19,804 nucleotides of DNA from NCBI GenBank assembly GCA_025354075.1, contig JANXNO010000286.1, positions 1 through 19,804 of the forward strand, in the 5' to 3' direction. Of this stretch, positions 1-7,457 are shown piece after piece. The stretch is from Burkholderiales bacterium (GTDB taxonomy: Bacteria > Pseudomonadota > Gammaproteobacteria > Burkholderiales > Casimicrobiaceae). Both the position numbers and the translations under genes were made by a program. Below the pieces are notes generated by a model. The model was not told the DNA's origin. It was given only the letters and a program-made list of their open reading frames with translations, and searched no databases. The first letter of the stretch is position 1, and each line of letters begins with the position of its first letter.

Positions 1-362
1 CCGCGCTGGTAGGTCGCCGCAGCGTAGCCCGCCACATCGCCAATTACCCCACCGCCGAGCGCGATGATGGTCGTTTTACGATCACACTTTGCGCTGAGCA
101 TTGCGGAATAAATCTGGTCAAGCGACGCGGCGGTTTTGTAGGCCTCGCCGTCGGGCAGGACCACCTCCAGCACCTGTTTTCCGAGTGCAACAACCGCATC
201 ACGGACACGCGCCAGAAACAACGGAGCCAACGTGGCGTTAGTGACGATCACCACCATCGCGCCCTTGACGAACGGGGCAAGGACATCAGCGTTGCCGATT
301 AGCGCGGGGCCGATGTGGATCGGATACGGGCGGTCTGCGAGAGAAACTTGGACGGTTTGCAT
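1..362 (-). CDS. aroB: 3-dehydroquinate synthase, N-terminal part (cut by window edge)
   Basis: This is the first 120 codons of 3-dehydroquinate synthase, the cytoplasmic NAD- and metal-dependent enzyme that cyclises DAHP to 3-dehydroquinate in the shikimate pathway. Reading the minus strand from the ATG at 362 gives MQTVQVSLADRPYPIHIG, a typical AroB start. The nucleotide-binding signatures DGEAYK (residues 71-76) and GGGVIGDVAGYAA (103-115) follow in the expected order. The C-terminal metal-binding half lies beyond the window. No clear Shine-Dalgarno sequence precedes the ATG. A MITE-like element begins about 23 bp upstream, so the native promoter may lie beyond it or within it. The family call is firm; only the start codon carries small doubt. 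Confidence 0.93.
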   Translation of the reverse strand, partial: MQTVQVSLADRPYPIHIGPALIGNADVLAPFVKGAMVVIVTNATLAPLFLARVRDAVVALGKQVLEVVLPDGEAYKTAASLDQIYSAMLSAKCDRKTTIIALGGGVIGDVAGYAAATYQR

Positions 363-384
363 TTAGAAAATGGTTAATAACTTG

Positions 385-498
385 TATCTGCAATGCCCGT
401 ATTACTAGGGCTTAGTGCTTTATTTGCCCATAAATCGACAATAAGCAAAATACGCACTTAACCCCATTAGATATAAGGCTTTCACGAAAAAGCTGATC
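385..498. repeat. MITE-like element, diverged copy 1
   Basis: The right end (about 471-497) reads ATAAGGCTTTCA then CGAAAAAGCTGAT and closely matches the right end of the element at 16419-16542. Similarity continues inward over roughly 65 bp with small gaps (TCGAC at about 436, then AT-rich sequence and CCCCATTAGATATAAGG). The left end is degenerate but begins TATCTGC, close to the TATCAGC terminus of copy 2. The element fills most of the gap between the divergent aroB and LacI-family genes. There is no coding capacity. The left boundary is approximate. Confidence 0.6.
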
Positions 499-632
499 GC
501 GTTGAGCGGTTGTTATCAAGCATAGCGAATCTTCGCGGTCGAGCAGTGGCCCGCGACCAAACAATGCGCTGTGCCGATGCAGTATCCTGCAAAATGTCAT
601 CGCTAATTACTGCCGCCCCAGTCCGATCCCGC

Positions 633-1718
633 ATGCAATCTCCCGCGAATAAGAGCCAAGCCGCACCGACCATCACCGACGTCGCCAACAAGGCAGGCGT
701 GTCAATCAAAACGGTGTCGCGGGTGATGAATCAGGAGCCCGGTGTTCACGCCGATACGCGCGAGCACGTGTTGAAGGTGATGGCCGCACTCAAATACCGG
801 CCCAAGCTTTCGGCACGTAGCCTCGCCGGTGCGCGCTCGTTTGTGATCGTTCTGCTGTACTACGACCCGAGCGCTGCCTTCGTGGCGGGCGTGCAACAGG
901 GCGCGACGCTGCGCTGCCGTGAAGCGGGCTATCACCTGGTCGTTGAGTCGATGCACAACGATGCCGCTGATTTGGAACAGCAGGTGTCGCGGATCATCTC
1001 AACCTTGCAACCGGACGGCATGATTCTCACGCCGCCGCTGTGCGACAATCGTCAGGTGTTGAAAGCGCTGCAAGACAGCCGCACCCCATGCGTGCTGGTA
1101 TCGCCGGCAAAGGACATCAAGGATCAGCCGAGTGTGCGCATGGACGAGGCGCGCGCGGCTGAAGAGATCACCAATCTCATCATCAGTCTGGGCCATGAGC
1201 GCATCGCGTTCATCAAGGGCGCGACCGATCAATCGGCGTCCGCGCTGCGCTATCAAGGCTATCTGCGCGCGATGAAAACGCACGGTATCGCAGTCGACAA
1301 GGAGCTGGTGCATCAAGGCGATTTCACCTTTGCGACGGGCGTCGACGCAGCGCATCATTTGCTCAGTCGCAGCGTGCGTCCGAGTGCCGTGTTCGCCAGT
1401 AACGATGACATGGCGCTGGGCGTGTTGGCGGCTGCACAGCGGTTGGGGTTGGCAGTGCCGGGTGACTTGTCAATTGCAGGCTTTGACGACTCGCCCGCAT
1501 CAAGCCTCGTGTGGCCGCCGTTGACGACGGTGCGCCAGCCGATTGCGCAAATGGCGCGGGTGGCAGTGGACATGCTGATCGCGGCGAACCGCAACGATGC
1601 CGAGTCCGCTACCGAGCCCGACCTGCATCACGTGCTCGCCCATGAGCTCGTGGTGCGCGATTCGACTAGCAAGCCTAAGGCGGTGACTGCTGCGAACGCG
1701 GCGAAGCGGAAGCGATAG
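633..1718 (+). CDS. LacI-family transcriptional regulator
   Basis: This is a 361-residue LacI/GalR-type DNA-binding protein. The helix-turn-helix is at residues 13-33 from the chosen start (ITDVANKAGVSIKTVSRVMN) and is followed by the hinge-helix motif SARSLAG. The rest is a periplasmic-binding-protein-like sugar-sensing domain, with family signatures such as FASNDDMALGVL and the SIAGFDDSP block near the C-terminus. The frame is open upstream, with a TTG at 510, an ATG at 564 and an ATG at 594. I chose the ATG at 633 because it gives the usual short leader before the HTH; none of these starts has a clear ribosome site. The gene is convergent with the halogenase gene and two genes away from a palindromic operator pair, so it is the likely regulator of the sugar locus. 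No copy of that operator is seen in front of the gene itself. The effector is unknown, plausibly a beta-glucoside or glucose derivative. Confidence 0.92.
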   Translation: MQSPANKSQAAPTITDVANKAGVSIKTVSRVMNQEPGVHADTREHVLKVMAALKYRPKLSARSLAGARSFVIVLLYYDPSAAFVAGVQQGATLRCREAGYHLVVESMHNDAADLEQQVSRIISTLQPDGMILTPPLCDNRQVLKALQDSRTPCVLVSPAKDIKDQPSVRMDEARAAEEITNLIISLGHERIAFIKGATDQSASALRYQGYLRAMKTHGIAVDKELVHQGDFTFATGVDAAHHLLSRSVRPSAVFASNDDMALGVLAAAQRLGLAVPGDLSIAGFDDSPASSLVWPPLTTVRQPIAQMARVAVDMLIAANRNDAESATEPDLHHVLAHELVVRDSTSKPKAVTAANAAKRKR

Positions 1719-1731
1719 CGAAAAGTGCGTC

Positions 1732-1800
1732 TATAGGAGCGGCTCTGCCGCGACCGTGTCTGCGATCGCAACCGTGGGTCGCGGCCGAGCCGCTCCTACA
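1732..1800. repeat. REP-like inverted repeat, possible bidirectional terminator
   Basis: The arms are 1732-1755 (TATAGGAGCGGCTCTGCC, then GCGACC) and 1777-1800 (reverse complement begins TGTAGGAGCGGCTCGGCC). They match at 22 of 24 positions around a 21-base loop. The GTAGGAGCGGCT...GCCGCGACC pattern is of the repetitive extragenic palindrome type seen in many proteobacteria. It sits exactly between two convergent genes and contains the stop codon of the halogenase. There is no U tract, so a terminator role is only inferred from position and stem strength. Confidence 0.75.
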
Positions 1801-3343
1801 ACGGCGGCCGCGCACAATAATGCTCAACCAGCGCGCGATGCTGCGGCAGGTCTGCCAGCGCGTGTTGCGACATTTGCCTGATCATCTGAAATTCTTTGCG
1901 CGCATCATCCATACGTGGATACGCGGCGCGGCTTGCGGCCAGTTGAGTGTTGAACTCCATGCCGTAGAGCACGTATTGCCAGCTTGTAGGCGGATACATC
2001 TCAAGATCCGTCACAAAGTCCAGTCGATGCGGCGCGCGACACTGCCACATCGCGAGCTTTTCGCGCAGTGTTTGCGGAATAGACGCGGGGTCTGCGTTGT
2101 CAATCCAGAACTGTGAATCGGTGCGTTGCGTAAGGCAATAATGCATCTTGATGAAATCGACGATACGCTCGTAACGCGCACGCATCTGCTCGTTGAAAAG
2201 TTTAGCCACCGGTGCTGTGTCGCCGTTGGCTGGGAATAGGTAACTGATGAGATACGCGGCGGTTTCAATCAGACCAATGCCCGACGATTCGAGCGGCTCC
2301 AAGAACCCCGCTGACAAGCCCACCGACACGCAGTTTTTTATCCACTGCACGTCGCGGTAACCAACGTTTAGCTTCAACAATCGTGGCGTCAGCTTGTCAC
2401 TCGCCGGGCCGATGTAGTTGCGCAACACCTGCTCCGCCCGCGCCTCGTCGGTGTGGCGACTTGAATAGACGTAACCGATGCCACGTCGCTGATGCAAGCC
2501 AATGTCCCACGTCCAGCCCGCCTCCTGCGCAGTGGAGATGGTGTACGACGGGATCGGCGTATCGGCTCTTTCGTACGGCACCTGCATCGCGAGCGCGCGA
2601 TCAACAAACAGCACGTCGTTGAGATTGCGACACGGTGAGCCCAGCGCGCCGCCAATCAACGCCGCGCGGAAGCCTGTGCAATCGACATACAGATCTGCAC
2701 TGAGCGTCCCTGCCTCACGCGTGACCACCGACCCAATCGCGCCGTCTGTATCAAGCTCAACGCGATCAACCGTCGCGATCACGTGCGCCACACCGAGTGA
2801 TTTGGCGTGCTCAGCAAGCAGCTTGGCAAAGTTGCCCGCATCAAAGTGATACGCGTAATTCATCGGCCCCACGAAGTCGGCGTCGCTGATTCGCTTCGGC
2901 CCGTGCGAAGCGTCAGCGATTGCCTTTTGCATCGTGGCCGCCTCCGCGAATGAGGCGCTGGGTGCAGCAGCACCAAGCAGCCAATACGGCAGCAATTCAG
3001 GGTTGCCGGGGCGTTGACTGGGTACGCTGAACGGATGGAAATAGTGATCGCTACCGGTGGCACCTTGCGGTCGCACCCAGTCAATAAATTTCACACCCTG
3101 CTTGAATGTCGCTGTGCTTTCGCGAATGAACCGCGCCTCGTCGATGCCGATGGCAGCCAACGTGCCTTTGATCGACGGAAAGGTGCCTTCACCCACGCCG
3201 ATAATTCCAATGTCACTTGACTCGACCAAGGTGATACGCACGCCGTCATCCGATGAAGGCCCCAGTGATTTCGCGAGGAAAGCAGCGGTCAACCAACCGG
3301 CGGTTCCGCCGCCAACGATGAGCACACTTTTAATAGGTTTCAA
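1796..3343 (-). CDS. Flavin-dependent tryptophan halogenase-like protein
   Basis: A 515-residue member of the FAD-dependent tryptophan halogenase family (PrnA/RebH-like), enzymes that use reduced FAD, O2 and halide to halogenate electron-rich aromatic rings. Visible features are the FAD-binding GGGTAGW (residues 11-17), GVGEGTFPS (49-57), the lysine-containing FKQGVKFIDW (80-89, position of the catalytic Lys), GWTWDIGL (276-283, the WxWxIP motif with Gly for Pro) and PLESSG (350-355, with the Glu equivalent to PrnA Glu346). I chose a TTG start at 3343 because AGGAGG ends 9 nt upstream; the longer in-frame TTG at 3379 lies upstream of that ribosome site. The gene diverges from the TonB-dependent receptor and shares its operator region. 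Homologues often sit beside TonB receptors and sugar genes, where the substrate is mostly unknown, so tryptophan should not be assumed. No flavin reductase is visible in the window. The stop codon lies inside a REP-like repeat. Confidence 0.9.
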   Translation of the reverse strand: MKPIKSVLIVGGGTAGWLTAAFLAKSLGPSSDDGVRITLVESSDIGIIGVGEGTFPSIKGTLAAIGIDEARFIRESTATFKQGVKFIDWVRPQGATGSDHYFHPFSVPSQRPGNPELLPYWLLGAAAPSASFAEAATMQKAIADASHGPKRISDADFVGPMNYAYHFDAGNFAKLLAEHAKSLGVAHVIATVDRVELDTDGAIGSVVTREAGTLSADLYVDCTGFRAALIGGALGSPCRNLNDVLFVDRALAMQVPYERADTPIPSYTISTAQEAGWTWDIGLHQRRGIGYVYSSRHTDEARAEQVLRNYIGPASDKLTPRLLKLNVGYRDVQWIKNCVSVGLSAGFLEPLESSGIGLIETAAYLISYLFPANGDTAPVAKLFNEQMRARYERIVDFIKMHYCLTQRTDSQFWIDNADPASIPQTLREKLAMWQCRAPHRLDFVTDLEMYPPTSWQYVLYGMEFNTQLAASRAAYPRMDDARKEFQMIRQMSQHALADLPQHRALVEHYCARPPL

Positions 3344-3352
3344 ATCACTCGC

Positions 3353-3358
3353 CCTCCT
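3353..3358 (-). promoter_or_regulatory. Shine-Dalgarno AGGAGG deciding the halogenase TTG start
   Basis: On the minus strand AGGAGG is followed by 9 nt and then TTG at 3343. It is the only strong ribosome site near the gene start, and it lies inside the longer reading frame, which argues against the upstream TTG at 3379. Confidence 0.7.
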
Positions 3359-3414
3359 CAATTTTTGTGCAGCGCACAACGAATATCACCTACAAAGTGC
3401 GCAATCATAAGACG

Positions 3415-3438
3415 AAAAAGTCAGCGTTTTGACTTTTT
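3415..3438. promoter_or_regulatory. Perfect 9-bp inverted repeat beside operator 1
   Basis: AAAAAGTCA (3415-3423), a 6-base spacer and TGACTTTTT (3430-3438) form perfect arms. The right arm abuts and shares its last T with operator 1. It could be a second protein-binding site or part of the halogenase promoter region; a candidate minus-strand -10 (TATGAT) lies just to its left at about 3404-3409. The function is inferred from position only. Confidence 0.4.
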
Positions 3439-3453
3439 AGACAGCGCTGTCTA
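3438..3453. promoter_or_regulatory. Operator 1, probable LacI-family site
   Basis: TAGACAGCGCTGTCTA is a perfect 16-bp palindrome with a central CG, the hallmark of LacI-family operators. It shares the 12-bp core GACAGCGCTGTC with a second copy whose centre is 23 bp away. It lies between the divergent halogenase and receptor genes and near a LacI-family gene, so it probably controls both transcription units. Confidence 0.75.
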
Positions 3454-3460
3454 TTTTTTG

Positions 3461-3477
3461 TTGACAGCGCTGTCTAA
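3461..3477. promoter_or_regulatory. Operator 2, overlapping the receptor -35 box
   Basis: TTGACAGCGCTGTCTAA carries the same GACAGCGCTGTC core as operator 1. Its first six bases are a perfect TTGACA -35 hexamer for the rightward promoter, so a bound repressor would directly block RNA polymerase. I see no third copy of the core in the window. Confidence 0.75.
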
Positions 3478-3489
3478 ATTGCGCATGAT
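3461..3489 (+). promoter_or_regulatory. Predicted sigma-70 promoter of the TonB receptor
   Basis: TTGACA at 3461-3466, a 17-bp spacer and CATGAT at 3484-3489 (4 of 6 matches to TATAAT). It would start transcription near 3496 and give a leader of about 73 nt before the TTG start. The -35 is perfect and the spacing ideal, but the -10 is only fair. Confidence 0.5.
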
Positions 3490-3553
3490 TCGGCAATTCA
3501 CAAAAAAGAGATCGTCTGCATCCCGTCGAAGATACCCACGCAGTACCCACCTT

Positions 3554-3560
3554 AAGGAGG
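3554..3560 (+). promoter_or_regulatory. Shine-Dalgarno AAGGAGG deciding the receptor TTG start
   Basis: AAGGAGG followed by 8 nt and TTG at 3569. This start yields a clean signal peptide, whereas the in-frame ATG at 3485 falls inside the predicted promoter and would add a basic 28-residue extension. Confidence 0.75.
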
Positions 3561-3568
3561 AGAGTAAA

Positions 3569-5955
3569 TTGAAAGTCCGAACATCACAGTCACAGAGGTT
3601 TTTACGGTCGCCCGTCAATCTGGCGATCATTTCAATTCTGGCCAGCGCCCATTCTGCGCATGGTCAAACGCAACCTGAACCCGCTGTAACGACCCTGCCC
3701 GAAGTCGTCGTCACTGCGACCAAACGCACGACGTCGCTGCAAAAGACACCCGTAGCGGTCACCTCAATCAGCGCTGCTGAGCTGGATAAAGCGCGCGTTC
3801 AGACAGTAGCTGACTTGGCGTACCTCGTGCCAAGTTTTGCGGGCACCACGCAAGGCGACCACGGTGTCATCACCATGACCCTGCGCGGCATCGGCAATGA
3901 CAGCGCAAAAACCGAGTACGCTGATCCTGAAATAGCCATCTTCGTCGACGGCATTTATTCGCCACGCGCCGAGGGTGCAGCCGCACTCCTCTTCGACATG
4001 GAATCCATCGAAGTATTGCGCGGCCCGCAAGGCACGCTGTGGGGCCGCAACTCCACCGTTGGTGCGGTCAACATGCAAACGGCAAAACCCGTGTTCAAGG
4101 AGCTGTTCGGCGCGCTCGAAGGCGTTTTGGGCAACTACAACCGTGCAGGGATGCGCGGCTCGTTTAACGTGCCGATTAGTGACACAGTTGCGATGCGCTT
4201 TGCCTTCGCCAAAGAGCAGCACGACGGCTACGTTGATTTTCAGACGCCCACCCGTTACACCGTTCCGCAGCAGCAAACAGCCTATGTGGCTGGCGGCGGC
4301 ACGCTCGCGACTTTTCAGCCAATCAACTACAACGACTTCGTTACCGGCGGGCAAAAGTACAACGCACAAAACCAGAGTGCTGCACGTGTAAGTCTTGCGT
4401 GGAAACCAATGCCCGGTATGAGCTGGAACATCTCGTACGAGAAATTTCCGGATCGTGGCACGCCAAACATGGATCTGATGCAAAACCCGCGACCCGGCCA
4501 AAACTTGTGGTCGGCGTTGATTGACACTGCACCGTACCTCAAGCGCGATGCAGACACCATTCGCAGCCGCGTTGACTATGCACTGAGCGACAGCCTCGCG
4601 CTGTCCTATGTAGCGGGTTATTCACACTTCACCGGCTCAGGCACCTTCGATCAGGATCGCGGTATTCAGATCCCCACGAGCTTCAGCACGGGTGCGACGT
4701 ATCAGGAAGACCGCACCAATTGGTCGAAGTACACAGATTACAGCCATGAAGTCGCCGTGCAGTCGACCGGCAAGCGCGATATCGACTGGATTCTCGGTGC
4801 CTATTACGCAGCGGAAGACAACGGCATCCGCTTCGACATTCCCATCATCAACGGCACCCAGCAAGCTCCATCGGTTGGCAAGGCTCGTTCATTCAGCCGA
4901 AAGAAACTGTCAAAACAGCCGCAATCTTTGGGCAGGTAACGTTCAACGTCACAGACGCGCTTCATCTGACCGGTGGCCTTCGTTTTACTAGCGACAAGCG
5001 CGCCAATATTGGTGGTCGCGGTCATGGCTGGGCGTATGACGCAACCGCACCACAGCGGCCGATTGACCCAAGCCTTGATCCATCAAAACCAGGCTCCGGA
5101 TTTAACAGCGGCTGCTGCAATGACGGGACTTACAAGAACGACAAACTGACGTGGTTGGCTCGGGCGAATTTTGATGTCAGCAAAGACACAATGATCTACG
5201 GCAGCGTATCAACCGGCTTTAAATCCGGCAGCGTACAAGACGGTGGCGCAACCTACGGCCCTGAAACGCTGACCAACTTTGAAGTGGGCAGTAAGCAGAC
5301 GTTTATGGGCGGTGCAATCCGGTTCAATAACTCGCTGTATTTCTCGGACTTCAAAGGATTTCAATTCTCGTCGCCCGTCTTGAACGCCGACGGCTCGCGC
5401 TCGTTCCTTACAAAAAATGCGGAAGGCGCGAAAGTGTCCGGGTTTGAAACGGAACTGGCTGCCAAGCTGACGCAAGATGATCGCCTGCAACTGACCACCG
5501 CGTTTACGCAAACAAAACTCGGGAAGCTGCTAGGCCTCAGTAACGATTATTCGTTGCCTGCCTGCGTAGCTGATCCAAGTTTTGGTGGCTGTCTGGACGT
5601 TACGGGTCACAAACTGGCGCATGCCCCGACGTTCGCAGCTCAGGTGCTGTACGAACACACCTTCCGCATGCCGAGTGGCGCGTCGTGGACTCCGCGCATC
5701 AGCTTTCATTACGAGACGGCAAGCTGGCTCAGCATCTTCAATCTGGGCGACGCCGATAAACAGAAGGCTTACACGCGAACCGACGTGGGTCTGCGCTATG
5801 TTTCGGGCAAGTCCTGGTATGCCGATGCATTCGTGCGCAACGTCGAAAATGCCAACATCAAAACCGCAGCGGCAGGCGGCGGCAACGGCGGTATTTTCGT
5901 CGCGCAATACATGCCACCGAGAACTTACGGCATAAATGTCGGGATCAATTTCTAG
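3569..5955 (+). pseudogene. TonB-dependent outer-membrane receptor with internal frameshift
   Basis: A SusC/FecA-type TonB-dependent receptor that would import a sugar or glycoside across the outer membrane using TonB energy. From the TTG at 3569 there is a signal peptide (hydrophobic core NLAIISILASAHSA, cleavage near AHG/QTQ), a TonB box LPEVVVTATKR (residues 43-53), a plug domain with LRGIGND, IFVDGIYSPR and IEVLRGPQGTLWGRNS, then beta-barrel repeats ending in ...GINVGINF with the terminal Phe. The first frame runs to a stop at 4939. The matching barrel sequence continues in another frame: GWQGSFIQPKETVKTAAIFG starts at about 4873 and stays open to 5955. The break lies near 4862-4876, just after NGTQQ, and equals one missing base. 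Restored, the product is about 795 residues, normal for the family. It could be a genuine recent mutation or a sequence error; the rest of the gene shows no decay. It diverges from the halogenase gene and has operator-controlled promoter sequence upstream. Confidence 0.87.
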
Positions 5956-5972
5956 ACTTCTCATTGCTTACG

Positions 5973-5991
5973 GGGCGTTCAATTAACGCCC
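5973..5991. terminator. Hairpin after the TonB receptor, possible terminator
   Basis: GGGCGTT, a 5-base loop (CAATT) and AACGCCC form a 7-bp perfect stem 18 bp after the receptor stop. There is no T tract, so intrinsic termination is uncertain, but position favours an end-of-transcript structure. Confidence 0.45.
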
Positions 5992-5998
5992 ATACCGA

Positions 5999-6038
5999 GC
6001 CTCGCCTTTTTGTAGACTCAGCTGCGAAAAGGCGAGGC
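5999..6038. repeat. 12-bp-arm inverted repeat
   Basis: GCCTCGCCTTTT (5999-6010) pairs perfectly with AAAAGGCGAGGC (6027-6038) across a 16-base loop. It lies in the gap between the receptor and the ABC operon. It could act as terminator, processing site or transcript stabiliser; I cannot tell which. Confidence 0.6.
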
Positions 6039-6074
6039 GCCCCGCGCATTGTCAACCTTGAATTGTCATTGCGT

Positions 6075-6118
6075 GGCGCATCACTGCCCCTCCGTTTCGA
6101 GGGGCAGCCTGATGCGCC
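6075..6118. repeat. 18-bp-arm inverted repeat with a 2-base bulge
   Basis: GGCGCATCACTGCCCCTC (6075-6092), loop CGTTTC, then GAGGGGCAG, a CC bulge and TGATGCGCC (to 6118). It is the strongest hairpin in the window. It resembles a REP-type element or a terminator without a U tract, and separates the receptor from the ABC genes. Confidence 0.65.
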
Positions 6119-6181
6119 GCAAGGCAGCGAGAATCACCCGATAGACTCCGCCAATCATTCACGATTTTCGGGAAAATTTTC

Positions 6182-7432
6182 ATGATCAAGCTTGTTTCGC
6201 TTGTAATCACGGCAACCGCTCTGGGACTGATCGCACATTCGGCTGTTGCGCAAAAGACCACCGTTACTGTGGCGACCTTCCCCGATCTGGACCGCGCGGC
6301 TAAGGCCGCTGTGCCGCGCTGGAATGCGCTGCACCCCAACGTCGAAATCAAAATTGTCTCGTTGCAATATTCAGACCACCACACCGCAATGACCACCGCA
6401 CTGGCGACCGGCTCCGGCCTGCCAGACGTGATGGCGGTCGACCTTCGCTTCATGGGCAAATTCGCTGAAGCTGGTGGTTTTGAGGACTTGCTTAAGCCGC
6501 CGTTTAATGCTGCGCTACTACGCGAAAAATTCGTGAGCTACACCATTCCGCAAGCGACCAACACCAAAGGCGAACTGGTCGCGATGCCTACAGACATTGG
6601 CCCTGGCACCCTGCTCTATCGCAAAGACATCATTGAAAAAGCAAGCGTCACTGAGGCAGAACTCACCAAAAGCTGGGAGTCCTACATCGACGCAGGAAAA
6701 AAGATCAAAGAGAAGACGGGCGCGTATCTACTGGCTGACGCCGCCGACATTCGTGACATCGTGATTCGCAGCGGCGTAAAGGATGGCGAAGGCTTGTACT
6801 TTGATCGAAGCGGCCGCGTGCTGGTGGACAGCCCGCGCTTTGAACGCGCCTTTGAGCTGGGCCACAAGGCGCGACAGGCAGGCATTGATGCCAAGGTAGT
6901 CGCCTGGACTAATGAGTGGTCGACAGGCTTCAAGCAGAACCGCATCGCGACGCAAATGATGGGCGCATGGCTCGCCGGTCACCTGAAAAATTGGCTCGCG
7001 CCCGACACCACAGGCCTGTGGCGCGCGGCGGGTCTACCGGGTGGCACCTATGCGAGCTATGGCGGCTCCTTTTACGCAATTCCCAAAAAGGCGCAGCACA
7101 AAACCGAAGCCTGGCAATTCATTCAATTTATGACGGTGAATAAAGAGACGCAACTCGAATCGCTGCGCGTACTCGACAGTTTTCCAGCGCTGGCAGAAGC
7201 GCATTCCGCGCCGATGATGGACGAGCCGCTGCCGTTTCTTGGTGGCCAAAAAGCACGGGCGTTATGGCGTGACATTGCCGCGCGAGTACCTGCCATTCCG
7301 ATCAACAAATATGACGCGATGGCTACCGACATCATTCGGGATGAATTCGAGAATGTAGTGGCCAAGGGCAAGCCCGTGAAAACTGCACTGGCCGACGCCC
7401 GCGCCCTAATTGAACGGCGCTCACGGCGTTAA
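6182..7432 (+). CDS. ABC sugar transporter substrate-binding protein (CUT1 type)
   Basis: A 416-residue extracellular solute-binding protein (family 1, MalE/UgpB-like) that captures a sugar in the periplasm and delivers it to the two permeases downstream. It has a signal peptide (MIKLVSLVITATALGLIAHSAVA, cleaved near AVA/Q), then the family pattern of a beta-strand-rich N-terminus, GSGLPDVMAVDLRFMGKFAEAGG (residues about 80-102), the GPGTLLYRKDI block and late aromatic segments such as GGSFYAIPKKAQ. A lone Cys at the signal junction is absent, so it is soluble rather than a lipoprotein. GGGA upstream of the ATG is a weak ribosome site. It heads the ABC-glycosidase gene group and follows a 226-bp hairpin-rich gap. 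The substrate is inferred to be a beta-glucoside from the adjacent GH1 gene. Confidence 0.93.
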   Translation: MIKLVSLVITATALGLIAHSAVAQKTTVTVATFPDLDRAAKAAVPRWNALHPNVEIKIVSLQYSDHHTAMTTALATGSGLPDVMAVDLRFMGKFAEAGGFEDLLKPPFNAALLREKFVSYTIPQATNTKGELVAMPTDIGPGTLLYRKDIIEKASVTEAELTKSWESYIDAGKKIKEKTGAYLLADAADIRDIVIRSGVKDGEGLYFDRSGRVLVDSPRFERAFELGHKARQAGIDAKVVAWTNEWSTGFKQNRIATQMMGAWLAGHLKNWLAPDTTGLWRAAGLPGGTYASYGGSFYAIPKKAQHKTEAWQFIQFMTVNKETQLESLRVLDSFPALAEAHSAPMMDEPLPFLGGQKARALWRDIAARVPAIPINKYDAMATDIIRDEFENVVAKGKPVKTALADARALIERRSRR

Positions 7433-7457
7433 ATCAGGATCACGTTTTAGTCCGTTG

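Noticed and set aside
510..632. Longer N-terminus for the LacI-family regulator starting at TTG 510 or ATG 594
   Set aside because: The extra residues precede the usual start of the HTH domain and neither start has a ribosome site; 594 remains possible but is less family-like.
3365..3568. Upstream extension of the receptor reading frame, including ATG 3485
   Set aside because: It would run through both operators and the predicted promoter and spoil the signal peptide; the TTG at 3569 has AAGGAGG at ideal distance.
3764..4501. 245-residue open frame on the minus strand inside the receptor
   Set aside because: It lies opposite a recognised gene, has Cys/Val-rich composition and no domain; it is a shadow.
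5155..5955. Second receptor segment as a separate gene
   Set aside because: The frame is open well upstream of 5155 and the sequence from about 4873 is the direct continuation of the same barrel, so this is one frameshifted gene.
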